Position numbers and translations under genes: made by a program. A stretch of DNA of 31,169 bases from Cytidiella melzeri. Its lineage: Eukaryota > Basidiomycota > Agaricomycetes > Polyporales > Irpicaceae. Under the pieces are notes generated by a model. It did no database searches. It had not been told where the DNA came from and saw only the letters and a list, made by a program, of their open reading frames with translations. The stretch is from contig JABYQR010000463.1 of the NCBI GenBank assembly GCA_022592445.1, positions 1-31,169 of the forward strand, read 5' to 3'. This document shows positions 19,193-29,501 of this stretch, piece by piece; within the stretch, counting starts at the first letter, position 1; each line of letters begins with the position of its first letter.

Positions 19193-21376
19193 TGGTTCTT
19201 TTTTCTTCTTCTTCTTGTGTTTCTCCCCCCCCCCCCCTCCCTTCTATCACTTGCGGAAACATACTCTTTGCACTTCCCTCCCCCCTCTGTTCTGTTTTTC
19301 ATTTTACTTTCTTGCTGTACAGAACGTCTTTCGTTTTTTTGCACTACTACCACGCGTATCCTGCAACTTCTTTGCCTCTGCCACGTTCCAACTTCCACAT
19401 TCGCTGTTTGTTGTTTCTTTTTTCTCTTCTCTTCCAATTTTTTCGTCCACGCACTCTACCCACCGTATCCGTACCAAGTTGCTTACTGTAGAGAAGAAAA
19501 ACGCACGCGTTTGCAAAGACCCGGTAAATAATATATTACAACGAGAAACAGTACATAATAATCCCTGTACCATGCATGCAGCTAGTTATGCGCATTGATA
19601 TATATATATCCACTAGTAGTTTCGTTTCATTTCAATATTTGTACCCCCAACGACCTGGAGGTTGGTCACTACTCGCCGTTTACACTGTTAAATTCAAATG
19701 AAGTAACCAAATTATTGGAGAACTCGCTGATGTCGATGATGTCGATGAACTCTCGAAAGTAACCAGCGTCTGAGCATTTTTGAACACACACTTGGTTAGT
19801 CTTTTCGTGTTGAGGGCGGACGGTATTAAAATCAGTTACCGAACGAACTCCATGTGTGGAGTTGGCAATATAAAAAAAAAAGAAGAAGAAGTATATACTG
19901 ATTATAAGGGGGCTGTGCAAGCAGCAGTTCCTTCGCGAACTGTTCCAAAATTCCGACGATCTTGTTTCGAATTCGTGGGTTGATTCAGAAAATGAAGACG
20001 TACTCCACCACCCAAATCTAGACCCAAATCACTCCATCTTTCCAATTTTGTGGTTCCTCTCCCCCCGACTCCACCCCGAGTCATGTTCTTTCTTTTCCCG
20101 GCGCGCGTAGTATATGCATTGGTATGTAGGAATAAATTGACAACAGCAAAAAAAACACTATCTATGTATGGGGTGTGTGTTTTCATTGTTTTTGTTTCTT
20201 AATCAAAAGGACATTCTTGCTTTTCGTGAGGGAATGTATACAGTACGTCAGCAAAATGTACATTGGCAAAAACACAGGCCGAGTTGTTGTGACGTATATA
20301 CGTATGAACGTACGTACTGTTGGTTTTTCACTTTTTGGCTGAGTGGTCCGCGGTCCACCTCGACGGGCAAACGATTTCCTGTACTTATGTACGAGGGGGG
20401 AGAAATATACGAGAACACGCGGAATCGAGCCTCGACTCGGTATATTGTACGAGTGTTGTGGAATGTACCAGCCACACCATCATACGAGAAATTAGAGACG
20501 AAGTTGGACAATACAGTGATAATACCGTCCCTGTGCGTTCCTGTGCGATTTTTTTGTGGGGAGGCTATCGAGTCGCCCCACACTGTATGTGTGTGTGTAC
20601 GGTAACCCAACAAAAAGAAAAACCCAACAAAAAGAGAAACCACTGGCTGTAGGTTAGTTACGTACTCGGAGCGTCAGATCGACGAGGCAAAATGCCCATG
20701 ACATACTGTACCCCATGCAAAAAATCAAGAGTTTTTGTTCTGGTACACCTCGCTCTCTGTTTCTTCTCCCGAACTAGGAAGACCTCGAAACGAAGACCGG
20801 CGAATTAGTGACCGCGTAATCCAAGCCCGATGTGATGGTGTTAGGCACGGCCGGAACAGTCGTGTCGCACGTCAGCCACCTCGGTTTAATCGGTACGAGT
20901 ATGTGGAACAGCGACTCCGCATAACAAGGACATCGCGCTGCAAATATCATACGCGTCGCCACACCGGTCTGTCTTGAAGATGACACGGCGGGTCACACGA
21001 GACGGAAAAGAAGTCGAGCAATATTTGCTGCAAGACTGGTCGTCGTTGAAACAAACGTGTTGTGGTGAATGGACATGCGACACGAAAAGGATTTGTTTAT
21101 TAGATTAAACGTCGTGAGCAGCAGAAACGAGCATCATCTCACCACTGGTCGATCAAAGCCGCGGCCGTTGTTTTCGCGATCTGGTGAAGGACGATATATG
21201 ATAGAGCTCCGGGACAATGAAGAAAAGAAGGCCCGAGTTTTTCGCGTCCTGCAGCGCCCTCACAATAATAGTTGCCGACGGCCCAGCGTACCTTTTGACG
21301 CGATCAGCAGTAATTCAGCATTTGTTCAACATCCGTCGTACATTGTCCGACACATACGAAAGCGATCAATATCTCG
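19193..21376. other. Long intergenic region between convergent C2H2 and CWC24 genes
   Basis: About 2.2 kb with no supported gene. It begins with pyrimidine-rich sequence (19200-19450) likely to be the C2H2 3' UTR. It contains A-rich runs (19873-19890), a short GT microsatellite (20586-20598) and a patch rich in TACGTA-type palindromes (20285-20315). Open frames here have no recognisable motifs. Confidence 0.55.
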
Positions 21377-22505
21377 TCAACCCTCGCTCTCAGACCCGTC
21401 GTCGTCGTCGCCGCCTCTGCTCTTGCCGAGACCCTCAATCTCGACGCCGCCACCACCCTCGCCCTCGCCTTCCTCAGCGTCCGCAGCCTCAGCCTCAGCT
21501 CGCTTCTTCTTCATCTTCTCAATCACCTTGTCCGCACGGTTAAAGATCCCACCCGTCGGTGCACCACATGCTGCACACTTTGGTGTCTTCGCGAACCGCT
21601 TGATCGCACACGCAGAGTCAAAGTAGTGTCCGCAGCGCGTCACGATCGGCTCGCTGTACGGCTTTCGACAGATGAGACACGCGAACGGAACATCGTCCTC
21701 GGAATCCGTGTCCGACACGTCTTCCACTTGCTTTGCGGGGTTCTCCGCCAGCTTGTCCAGTTGCCACCCAGCGAGGTCTGCCACTTCCTCGTCAGCATCG
21801 CATAAAAAACACAAAGTCAGCTTGTAAATGGACGTACATGTTCCACGGTCATGCAAGAACTTGCACGTATCTCCAAACCCGCAATATCCCGTTTCTACAC
21901 CAAAGGCAGATTAGCCCCGTCTCATCTCCCCCACGAACATCGCAAAAGAACTCACCTTTGTAGTCCTTGCACACATCCGGCTGGTAATCCACAATCGTCA
22001 CCGTCCTGATCGTACTCCCACTCGCCCTCTGCGGTCCCACCCTCATCGCCTTCGGGATCTCCTTGCTCTTCTTGATATGCTGTTGGTACCCCTTCTGCCC
22101 ACGGTACATCCCGTCGTCCGGCCCTTCCCCTTCCTCGTCGTCCGACCCTGCCTTGCGCCGTTTCTTGGCCAACATCTCCTCCGCTTCGTCTCCCTCTATG
22201 ATCTCCAGCGCAGCATTGATGTGGGACCCTGCCGACGTCCATTTCACGTCTGGACCGTCTCGCTCCTTTTCGTCGTCAGAGTCGTCTGCGCCATCCTTGG
22301 CGCGTTGTGAAGCAGTGCGTTTCGTGCCTGCGCTGAGGAGGTTGGTGGTTGCTTTTCGTGAGGGGAGGACAACTTGGGAGGTGGAAGGGACGGAGAGCGT
22401 CGTGGCTGTTGCTGCTGGAGGGGAGACGGAGCGTTTGCGGGTGGTCGTGGGACGGCTTTTGCCCTTTTTCTTGAAGAAAGGAACGTTGAGCTCTTCAGTA
22501 CTCAT
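21377..22505 (-). CDS. CWC24: Pre-mRNA splicing factor Cwc24/RNF113 (CCCH + RING)
   Basis: A spliceosome-associated protein with a CCCH zinc finger and a RING-type domain; yeast Cwc24 acts at the first splicing step and animal RNF113A has E3 ligase activity. Exons 22505-21956, 21894-21838 and 21777-21377 (1,008 nt, 335 aa), in phase. The N-terminal 140 residues are basic, Ser-rich and acidic low-complexity, followed by the conserved region before the finger. The CCCH finger is C179, C188, C194, H198 (CX8CX5CX3H), followed by GTYLAGWQLDKLAENP. The RING has C236, C239, C251, H253, C259, C270 and C273; the position expected to be Cys after HYF is Asp256. The C-terminus is Lys/Glu- then Gly/Asp-rich. 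The acceptor at 21778 was chosen because it restores TYLAGW. Confidence 0.92.
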
Positions 22506-22603
22506 GATGGTAAGGTGTGAGAGGTGTGGTGGGTGTAAGAGAGTGCCGGTGGTTCCAAGTACTTACGAGACGTGGCTTTCCCAGTCTTTGTCGCTGTGAG
22601 CAT
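22502..22603 (-). promoter_or_regulatory. 33-codon upstream ORF overlapping the CWC24 start (ATGA)
   Basis: ATG at 22603 opens an uninterrupted 33-codon frame ending in TGA (22504-22502), which overlaps the CWC24 ATG (22505-22503). This arrangement could permit termination-reinitiation. A GTAAGT (22566-22561) inside it is a possible splice donor, so the frame may be removed or altered in mRNA. Confidence 0.35.
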
Positions 22604-24431
22604 GCTTACTAATCTTGACCAAGTACAGCGATCGGGCGTCATCTTTCCCACGGTCATTTCACTTTGCAACATAGACACCTACCACGGCGATAACAAGTAA
22701 CCACAGCGTGTCGACAATCTTTGGCTGACTTGCTGATCTTCTCGCTTTTTTTTGTCGGTTGACGGAGCAGCTGACTAGCCACCAAAGTCAGTAGTAAGTT
22801 GCTTGTGACACCCGTATGATAACTCTCCTCAAGCGGACCCACTGGCTCTGAACAGTTTACAATCATACAAGGAATGTGGTACAAACACCGTGGCGTGCCT
22901 GTCGAGCAGAAACTCAACTTGTGCGGTCCCAAAAGATGAATCCACCGCTCTTCCCTAGTCAGTCCTGTAGCCCATTCAGACTCGGATAACTAATGATCCA
23001 CTCCGAGTCCTGAGGTGCCTCTAATCGTCCCTACCTTCTCTAATAACTAACGTCCTGGCGAGATATATACGCGCTAGTCCCTGGTGCCTTTTCTCGTCCA
23101 AGGCTGGTTGTTACTTACATGTGCATCGCAAGGTGAGCCACGCGTCCTTTTGATTCTCTAGGTTGATGATACGGTTATTCTCAACAGGTGTCTGGTCCAA
23201 CAATCGCACAACATATAGACAACGCGCAGCCGTCGAGGTCTGTCCGTTCAGCCGCAGGTTGGACCGTAAACGAAGTATGGACTTCGTCGAAATTTTCCTT
23301 CGGAAATTGACCGGTTCATTGGAACGCCGATTCACCCTGCCCCAGTCCTACCGGTCCTCGAAGGCCTCATTGGCATTCTGCCCAAACGCTCAGCTCCGTG
23401 CGCTCCTCGTGGCTTAGCGACGAGCTACATACGGAATGAGGAAGGAAGAACTCTGCTTTCAGCTGCTACGACCGCTACCGAGGTTGTATTGATAATCACC
23501 GAGTTATCGGGATCTGGTTTGAATGCTGGAACGCTTGTCTTCCTCTAACGTGCAGTAATCGTTTGGCCAGTGCATAGCGCGGTGGGGCTAGCTGGGGAGC
23601 ATACGTCAGCGAGGACGCTACGGGTCTAAGGAGGAATTACGAACAGGTGTTCAGAGCTTTAGACAACGTTTGGGCGCATAGCTTTCCACCGGTGTATCTT
23701 CGTCGGACAGGGTTGTAGTCGGTGAGCGTTTTTCGGCCAAGTAAGCAGGAGTGGTTCATGTGGTGTTATGCACACCGCGAAAGTGTCTTTCAATTTTTCG
23801 ATAGGAGACACAGGCGTACTTCGACCCGGGTCTAGCTCAGCGGGAGGGATTTGTTGCATTGTGGTCAATCATATTTCCTCTTCGTGGCCTAGATCAGGGC
23901 TACGTCGGACAATTTGTGCGAGACATGTCTTGCGGAACTGGGAGGTTGCGTAAATACTGTGTAGCACTACGTAGTTGACAAGAAAAGATGGCCTAGGATC
24001 AAGCTACTGCCACAGGCCAATTTTTCGGCTTTAAAATATCCATCGGGGGGTGAAAAACAAATCGCACGGCTACACACGGGTTGAGTTGTGCAGTTTTCAC
24101 CTTGTTCTGTCTCCCGCCTGGTGAGTACTACGTGTATGGTAGCAGGAATATGTATACATTGCAAGAACGTTCAGGGTCTTCAGACACGATGGGCGGCAAG
24201 AGGTAGGAGATAAGAGAGGGTCATGGGGAGATGTGGTGGGAAGAGATGAGCAGCGGCAAAGCGGGACGCGTGGTCCGACGCCGAAAATTTGCTTTGTCAG
24301 CGTATCGCGTGGGATCGCGTATCCCATCCTCGCAAATTGCTTTGCGTCTCATCTTTATCCTGCTCGTCCACCACCCTCTCTCTTGCGCACATCTTGGCTC
24401 ATACCGACGCACGCCCTCTCACTACTCGAGT
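22604..24431. other. Intergenic region between divergent CWC24 and bZIP genes
   Basis: About 1.8 kb containing both promoters. A plus-strand ATG frame (23163-23417, 84 aa) is basic in its middle but has no motif I know. A tRNA A-box-like match at 23829 lacks a B box. I see no RNA gene or mobile element that I can defend. Confidence 0.5.
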
Positions 24432-24521
24432 ATGCCTTCACCGTTCATTTTCCTTTGTTGTCCTTGCCAGCTGACCCATGATTGTGAACGACAGTTCGAG
24501 CACGCAATTCCACACAAATAA
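24432..24521 (+). promoter_or_regulatory. 29-codon upstream ORF overlapping the bZIP start (TAATG)
   Basis: ATG at 24432 opens 29 codons ending in TAA (24519-24521); its last A is the first base of the bZIP ATG (24521-24523). A second upstream ATG at 24478 opens a frame that overlaps the bZIP coding start out of phase. GCN4/CPC1/ATF4-type bZIP genes are known for uORF control, so this is plausible here, but a 5' UTR intron (CTTGCCAG acceptor near 24470) could remove part of it. Confidence 0.4.
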
Positions 24522-25525
24522 TGGCACCTTCAAACTTGCAGGGGCTCAACATCGTTCACCCCGCCCCCACCCAGCAAAACCCATACCTTTCCGACCAGGA
24601 CCTCCTCGCTGTCCCGCCGTTCCATGACCTCAGCGCACAGCTCGACCTATGGACCAATCTCAGCTTCCAATCGGACGAGCCCCTCATCTCAAAGGACAGA
24701 CTTGCTTCGGAGAAACTAGACTCCGGCTCAGCAGATAGACGCACTCATGATGCGGACAAGTACAACCTCGATGAGGACTACAAAAATACCGGCAAAATCG
24801 CAGAGACCGCCTCGCACGAACATGTCGTGACCGGGACAGTCGTTCCGCCTTCTCCTGCTCCCTCGCAGAACACGACCGCCGTCGCCTCTACAGCCCCCCA
24901 CTTGAACGCGTTTGATATAGGGGCCCTGTTGGCTAGCTTTGGCATGGATCCGTTCCATGTACCCAACTCTCTTCAGATGCCGCCGCCTCCTGCTACCGCC
25001 GCACCGACCCTCGCGCAACTCCTGTCATTTGCCAGCCAGAGCCCTTCACCGCTGGTCATTCCGTCCGAGCCTTCTGTGTCTTCTCGATCCGCTGGTACCA
25101 GCACAAGTTCATCTGCTTCCTCTTCTTCTTCTGCATCTCACCCCGTAGCCAAACGTGCACGCACGGCGCGCTCGGCATCTGTCGAACAGGCAGATGCTGC
25201 CTCTGAAGGACCGACGTCGCCGGATGCGGAGGAGAAGTACACGTCGTCGACGCCTGTGACAGCTTCTGAGGACAAAAGACGGAGAAATACGGCTGCTTCT
25301 GCGCGGTTCCGGCTCAAGAAGAAGGAGAGGGAGGCGGCGTTGGAGAAGAAGGCAAAGGAGTTTGAGGTGAGGGTGAGTGAGCTGGAGAAGGAATGTGAGG
25401 CGCTGAGGAGGGAAAATGGGTGGTTGAAGGGGCTCGTGGTGGGTGTCACGGGGGCGGGTGCTGTGCAGCAGCAGACAAGCGTAGGGGTGAAGAGAGGACG
25501 AGACGAGGACAAGGTGACGGCTTGA
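24521..25525 (+). CDS. bZIP transcription factor (CYS-3/MetR-like)
   Basis: A single-exon 334-aa bZIP protein, presumably a nuclear dimeric DNA-binding regulator. The basic region EDKRRRNTAASARFRLKKKE (250-269) carries the N-x7-R signature (N256, R264). It is followed by a leucine zipper with heptad residues L274, F281, L288, L295 and L302, ending ENGWLKGLVVGVTG. The basic region and the WLKGL ending resemble the fungal CYS-3/MetR sulfur regulators, and also CPC1/GCN4-like proteins, so the target pathway is uncertain. The N-terminal 240 residues are Pro/Ser-rich with a poly-Ser stretch (about 195-205), a likely activation region. The short C-terminal tail is Lys/Arg/Asp-rich. Translation may be governed by upstream ORFs. 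Confidence 0.88.
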   Translation: MAPSNLQGLNIVHPAPTQQNPYLSDQDLLAVPPFHDLSAQLDLWTNLSFQSDEPLISKDRLASEKLDSGSADRRTHDADKYNLDEDYKNTGKIAETASHEHVVTGTVVPPSPAPSQNTTAVASTAPHLNAFDIGALLASFGMDPFHVPNSLQMPPPPATAAPTLAQLLSFASQSPSPLVIPSEPSVSSRSAGTSTSSSASSSSSASHPVAKRARTARSASVEQADAASEGPTSPDAEEKYTSSTPVTASEDKRRRNTAASARFRLKKKEREAALEKKAKEFEVRVSELEKECEALRRENGWLKGLVVGVTGAGAVQQQTSVGVKRGRDEDKVTA

Positions 25526-26212
25526 GGTATTGGTGGCTCCGCTCTCGCGCTTGGACTACGGTCCAAGAAACGTGCATACTGTATTTGTATGTGAGATGAG
25601 GTCGAAACCGATGTAGGGTAGAAGAAAGGGACTTGTTGTATCTATTTAGCTGCTCGTGACATCTCATGACGAATATACTATCGATGCTGGGGTGTTTGTA
25701 AGTTTTCGGTGCTCAGCACATTGTGCGAGAAACACTTCACTCAGCTTCACTTCCGCGTTTTCGACCTCTTCAAGGGGTGAAGAGTTGTGATAATATTTAA
25801 AGAGTTCATGTAACAAACACTTGGCCATGGACGGTTTGTATTGAAACACAGAATTACAATTCCTGAAGAATGAAGAATTGTTCCAGTGCTGTTCTATGCC
25901 ACAAGATTTGATAGGGAATACAAAAATTAACACTCTCCTTCTTACTACAATGAATGCAATTGATGGTAAAGCACTGAGTTTGTTACTAGAACTTCAAAAC
26001 TTGTTATGTGGACACTTTTTCCGATCAAAATGCAGTATTCCATTTTTACAGCAAGCACATCAACGTTAACACCAATAGGAGTGGAATTTACACCATTCAA
26101 TATCCCTATATTCTGTGGTCATTTTGGCTGAAGGATTTTTTTCTAATTTGGAGCAAAACTGAGTAAGTTATGGCCAGTTTACTGAGAAACAGTGCTCAGA
26201 CTTAGTCTCGAA

Positions 26213-26312
26213 CCAGACGTTAAGGGAGAGCGCGGACGTCGCCGATGCTCCTTCCTTGTTTGGAGCGCGGAGTTCGAAAAAGACACAATGAACCGCGCTC
26301 CTTAACGTCTGG
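26213..26312. repeat. Left end hairpin of the foldback element
   Basis: The arm starting CCAGACGTTAAGG (26213) is complementary to the arm ending CCTTAACGTCTGG (26312), extending to a GCGCGG/CCGCGC pairing. The loop holds GGAGTTCGAAAAAGAC (from 26269), which also occurs inverted in the right hairpin. Confidence 0.7.
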
Positions 26313-26351
26313 TGTAATCGGTCAGTGGCGGGTACCGCTCAGTCGCACGTG

Positions 26352-27282
26352 CTCGAAATCGAAGACTTTCTGTGGGCGCCTGGCCAAATTTCAAGTTTTA
26401 TTTTCATTTTTCGCCCACCACCTCGTGTTCCATCTCGTGCCGTCGCGCCCTTTCGTCTACCTCTTGTCCCTTGCCTCTCGCGTCGCTTTCTCATCTTTTG
26501 AGGACCTCGCCATCATCAACAATGAACACCGCAAGGTCCCTTCAACATCAGACATAAGTCAAGAACGAGTCCATCAACGCGGCACGTACAACCCTCGTGT
26601 AACGGTGCCTCGCACGGCTCGACTACGCCACAACGACTCTATGACGGATACAGGACAACAACTGAATATTGTTTGGTTCTGGTACCACCTCAGCCGGCAC
26701 ATGGAGATGGGCACTCAATGGTTGGTGAGTCTTAATTATATACATGTTCATTTCGTCTAATAAACTCTGGATATGCTTGCATTGCACTCAAGCACTGCGA
26801 GCGACGTGCTGGGATATTCAAGAACCGCCACAAACCACCTCGCGGACACAAACACGGTGTCACGGCACGAGGCGCCCTCGATGCCAACAAACGGGTCCTC
26901 GACAACGTTGAATCAAGACATTACCGTGACTTGCGTCGCGCCCCGAATTGCCTCCCGAGAAGTTGCCGGAAAAATATCTTCTCGCGTACTGGCTATTTGC
27001 TTTCCGTGCATTTTCGAATGAGGGGACAAGTGGGGCAAGCCTGAATCGAGGTCGAGGGCCGAGCACTGGTTATCATTATCCGGCTGTCTAGTGCGGCCGA
27101 GAGGGAATTATCCACGACTTAGGGTTTAATCTTATTCAAATTTATTTGTCTGATATTAGTGAGAATATGAATAACATATGCGAGAGACTGGAGGGGACTA
27201 GTAGTAGAGAGTACAAAGTCCCGAACGTGCATACAGAATTCGATAATGGGCGCTCAAGCACGACACACTGACTGGCGGGAGT
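26352..27282. other. Interior of the foldback element, origin unknown
   Basis: It begins with a pyrimidine-rich, promoter-like stretch (26395-26500) leading to an ATG at 26521 that closes after 11 codons. Longer open frames exist (26480-26760 and about 26780-27020 in other frames), with basic composition but no known motif. It may be captured host sequence or decayed coding sequence. Confidence 0.4.
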
Positions 27283-27321
27283 CACGTGCGACTGAGCGGT
27301 ACCCGCCACTGACCGAATTCA

Positions 27322-27394
27322 CCAGACGTTTGCATACCTCGTTTTTTGTCTTTTTCGAACTCCGCTTTCCAAAACAGGTATCGCAAACGGCTGG
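27322..27394. repeat. Right end hairpin of the foldback element
   Basis: The arm 27322-27343 (starting CCAGACGTTTGC) pairs with 27373-27394 (ending GCAAACGGCTGG) with one indel and few mismatches. The inverted loop is homologous to that of the left hairpin, although the stem sequence differs after the first nine bases. Confidence 0.7.
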
Positions 27395-27861
27395 TTCCGA
27401 GACTAGCTCAGACTCAGTTTGAAGGTCAGCTGCGCACTTACTGCAGCACTGCAATTGCAGCGCTTCGACACGGAGAACCAGCGCTTAGACGCGGGGAATA
27501 TTTACCAGTAAGGGGAATTGAATTCGAGCCCCATGCAAAACTAACAGGCATAATACACTACTCAGCTATGGGAGCATCTACTATGGGTTATGGGTTGTTT
27601 GTAAAAACTCGAATTGCGCTGAAAACACCAAATCAATGTCCTCAGCACTTACATGAGCTTTTTATTGAAGATTACAATTCGAGTTTCAAGCTGCAGCGCT
27701 TTAGCGCCACAATCTCCTCGTGACTCGATCGGTTGTACATAGGAGTACTTGTATCAGTATATAGCTACGGGTTTTGTACCTTGAATGGACATAGCAAAAT
27801 CGACTCGCGTCTTTTACCCCGTACCTGGCGCTCGATTTTCTACACTTTTACATGTGCATGT

Positions 27862-28530
27862 TGTAACAGTGTCATGGATGGCCTGACTAGCCCTTAATTT
27901 TCGCAATTTACCTCTTGTTTTTATCTGTAAAACTCCGGGCTACAACCTAGTTTCAATTCTCTCTGCATAAACTCCTTTGCACGTCTATTAAGCGCCCGTA
28001 TCACGTGGCTTAGACGCTCCACACGGTCACATTACTTGCTACTACGTCACACTGGCATGTGACTAAGCTTAAGTAAGACCACATGGCTACAGACACATGG
28101 TTCAGCCCATAGCTAGGGTTTGATGTCATAAATGACGTCCACATGGACTCCTTTTGTTCTTTCCTTATTGTTCTCTTTATGGAAGGATGTTCTCACAGGT
28201 GTGGGAATGGAATACAATAGATGGTCTCCTTTTAGATAGATTCTCTCACGGGTAGAGTTCTTGGCAAGGTCAAGACAATAGCTATTGTTCTCCTTTAGGT
28301 AGTTCTTTTGTTCTTCGTTCACACGGCTTCTTGCAAAGCCTGCCCTCAACATGGTCTGTGCGCAGGTCCCTGAAGTCTATATATACTGCTGCATGTACAC
28401 TCCTAGCCCCCCATCTCGACCTCTTGGTCTTTACTGGGCTAGGTAAGCAAACCCCCTCTGTACTACATAGCTGGTAGTACCCAATACTAACTTGGTATTT
28501 ACTGGGCTAGCTTTCTGAATAAGTTTGATA
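27862..28530 (+). repeat. Putative 5' LTR of a Ty3/gypsy-type retrotransposon
   Basis: The start is a guess at TGTAACAG (27862); the end near 28530 is also approximate because the 3' LTR is outside the window. A TATA box at 28378-28385 (TATATATA) lies within it, as expected of U3. The phrase TTTACTGGGCTAG occurs twice near its end (28430-28442 and 28497-28509). A canonical GTAAGC donor follows the first copy (28442). The 5' end of the transcript is expected around 28405-28415. Confidence 0.45.
28378..28385 (+). promoter_or_regulatory. TATA box of the putative LTR promoter
   Basis: TATATATA in a CTATATATACTG context. The last ATG before gag-side sequence (28393) is 8 bp downstream, probably upstream of the transcription start, so the mRNA leader would begin in ATG-free sequence. 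Confidence 0.5.
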
Positions 28531-28697
28531 GCTGGTGAACGCATTGTGCTTCACGCCTGCCACCACCTCCTCGTCGTCATCCACACCGTGTCCCTGTTTG
28601 TCACGTTGAGCCCTGTCTCCGTGTCATTAGGTCGAGATCGTTGTGTAAACCCTGGGTCCCCCACTCCCACCGTTTTAAAAAGTTTATTCCTGTTTGA

Positions 28698-29501
28698 CGA
28701 GTACGTCTCCGGTCTCTTCATACCGTTGAGCTACACTTACGTCGTCCGTTTCTACCCCCTGCGCGTTGTCTAGTGCCTAAAGACACGCGCCCCCGTTTCT
28801 CTAAGAACCTCCCTACAACTGAGCCTCAGCTCAAGAGGTCTCTCCCACCATCTTTCCTTGACGCTCTAGCTGAAAAGCGCAAGAGTGGTCAACCTCATTG
28901 CTGGTCTGACAAAGACCTGGTCACTGTCGCGAAGTACGTGTCCAAGAAGCCGCCTGTCAAAGGCATCACCCTCACCGTCCCCTCTTACGAGGAAAATCGA
29001 CAACTTCGCGCTTCTGCCCGAGCATACGGAGAACGTGCAGCCGAGGAACGTGCTCGAACTCTTGCTGAGCAACAGACTCACAAGCCGACTCTCGCTGAGC
29101 GACTCGCCAAACTTCCTCCGCCCATTCCTGCTCCCGCTGCACCCAAACCGGTACTGATAGACTTCAAGAAGTTATCACCGGTTGACCTCATCGGCATCTT
29201 CAGGCCGAAGCTTACCGCTGTCCGTACCCGCTTGCAAGCTCTAACAGAGCTACAAGAACTTCTCAACTGCGCAGACCCCGACCATCGTCGCGCGCTACTC
29301 CACCTCCTCAACAAAGTCAATCGCTTCCTTAACCGACTTGACGAGCTCGCACCTGTCACAGCCGACCGCGAGTGGCAACTCCTAGACTGGGGTTGCAAAG
29401 CAATTGGGAAAGTCTCGTTTAAGCAGCTTCGCAAGAACTATAGCAAAGTTCTTGCGCAACTTAACGTAGTTAATAATGATAGCTACTTCGAGTGGATCTA
29501 G
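28698..29501 (+). CDS. ATG-less leader ORF of the retrotransposon (Gag-like N-terminal extension?)
   Basis: An open frame from the codon after a TGA (28695-28697) to TAG (29499-29501). From about 28773 the product (about 242 aa) looks like real protein: SLPPSFLDALAEK, WSDKDLVTVAKYV, an alanine/arginine-rich helix, a Pro-rich linker and a helical domain ending REWQLLDWGCKAIGKVSFKQ. It contains no ATG, and none occurs in the other plus frames either. It is in the same frame as the downstream gag. Initiation could be at a near-cognate codon (GTG at 28773) or depend on splicing to an acceptor at 28772. I do not know its function. It could alternatively be a decayed coding segment. Confidence 0.5.
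   Translation, partial: RVRLRSLHTVELHLRRPFLPPARCLVPKDTRPRFSKNLPTTEPQLKRSLPPSFLDALAEKRKSGQPHCWSDKDLVTVAKYVSKKPPVKGITLTVPSYEENRQLRASARAYGERAAEERARTLAEQQTHKPTLAERLAKLPPPIPAPAAPKPVLIDFKKLSPVDLIGIFRPKLTAVRTRLQALTELQELLNCADPDHRRALLHLLNKVNRFLNRLDELAPVTADREWQLLDWGCKAIGKVSFKQLRKNYSKVLAQLNVVNNDSYFEWI

Larger units (their letters stand above)
25700..27735. mobile_element. Foldback/TIR element of about 2 kb, ends approximate
   Basis: An imperfect inverted-repeat element. The best-matched block is 26305-26351 against the reverse complement of 27283-27329 (45 of 47 identical). Outside it each side has a hairpin (26213-26312 and 27322-27394), then a further matching block (around AGTCTCGAACC) and weaker similarity out to about 25740 and 27735. 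I could not fix outer termini or a target duplication. The 930-bp middle encodes no protein I recognise, so it is non-autonomous or decayed. It lies between the bZIP gene and the LTR retrotransposon. Confidence 0.6.

Noticed and set aside
20336..20420. tRNA-Ser/Leu-like start (TTGGCTGAGTGGT)
   Set aside because: No B box or acceptor-stem pairing downstream.
23829..23900. tRNA gene suggested by an A-box-like TAGCTCAGCGGG
   Set aside because: No B box (GGTTCGANNC) at suitable distance and no cloverleaf that I can draw.
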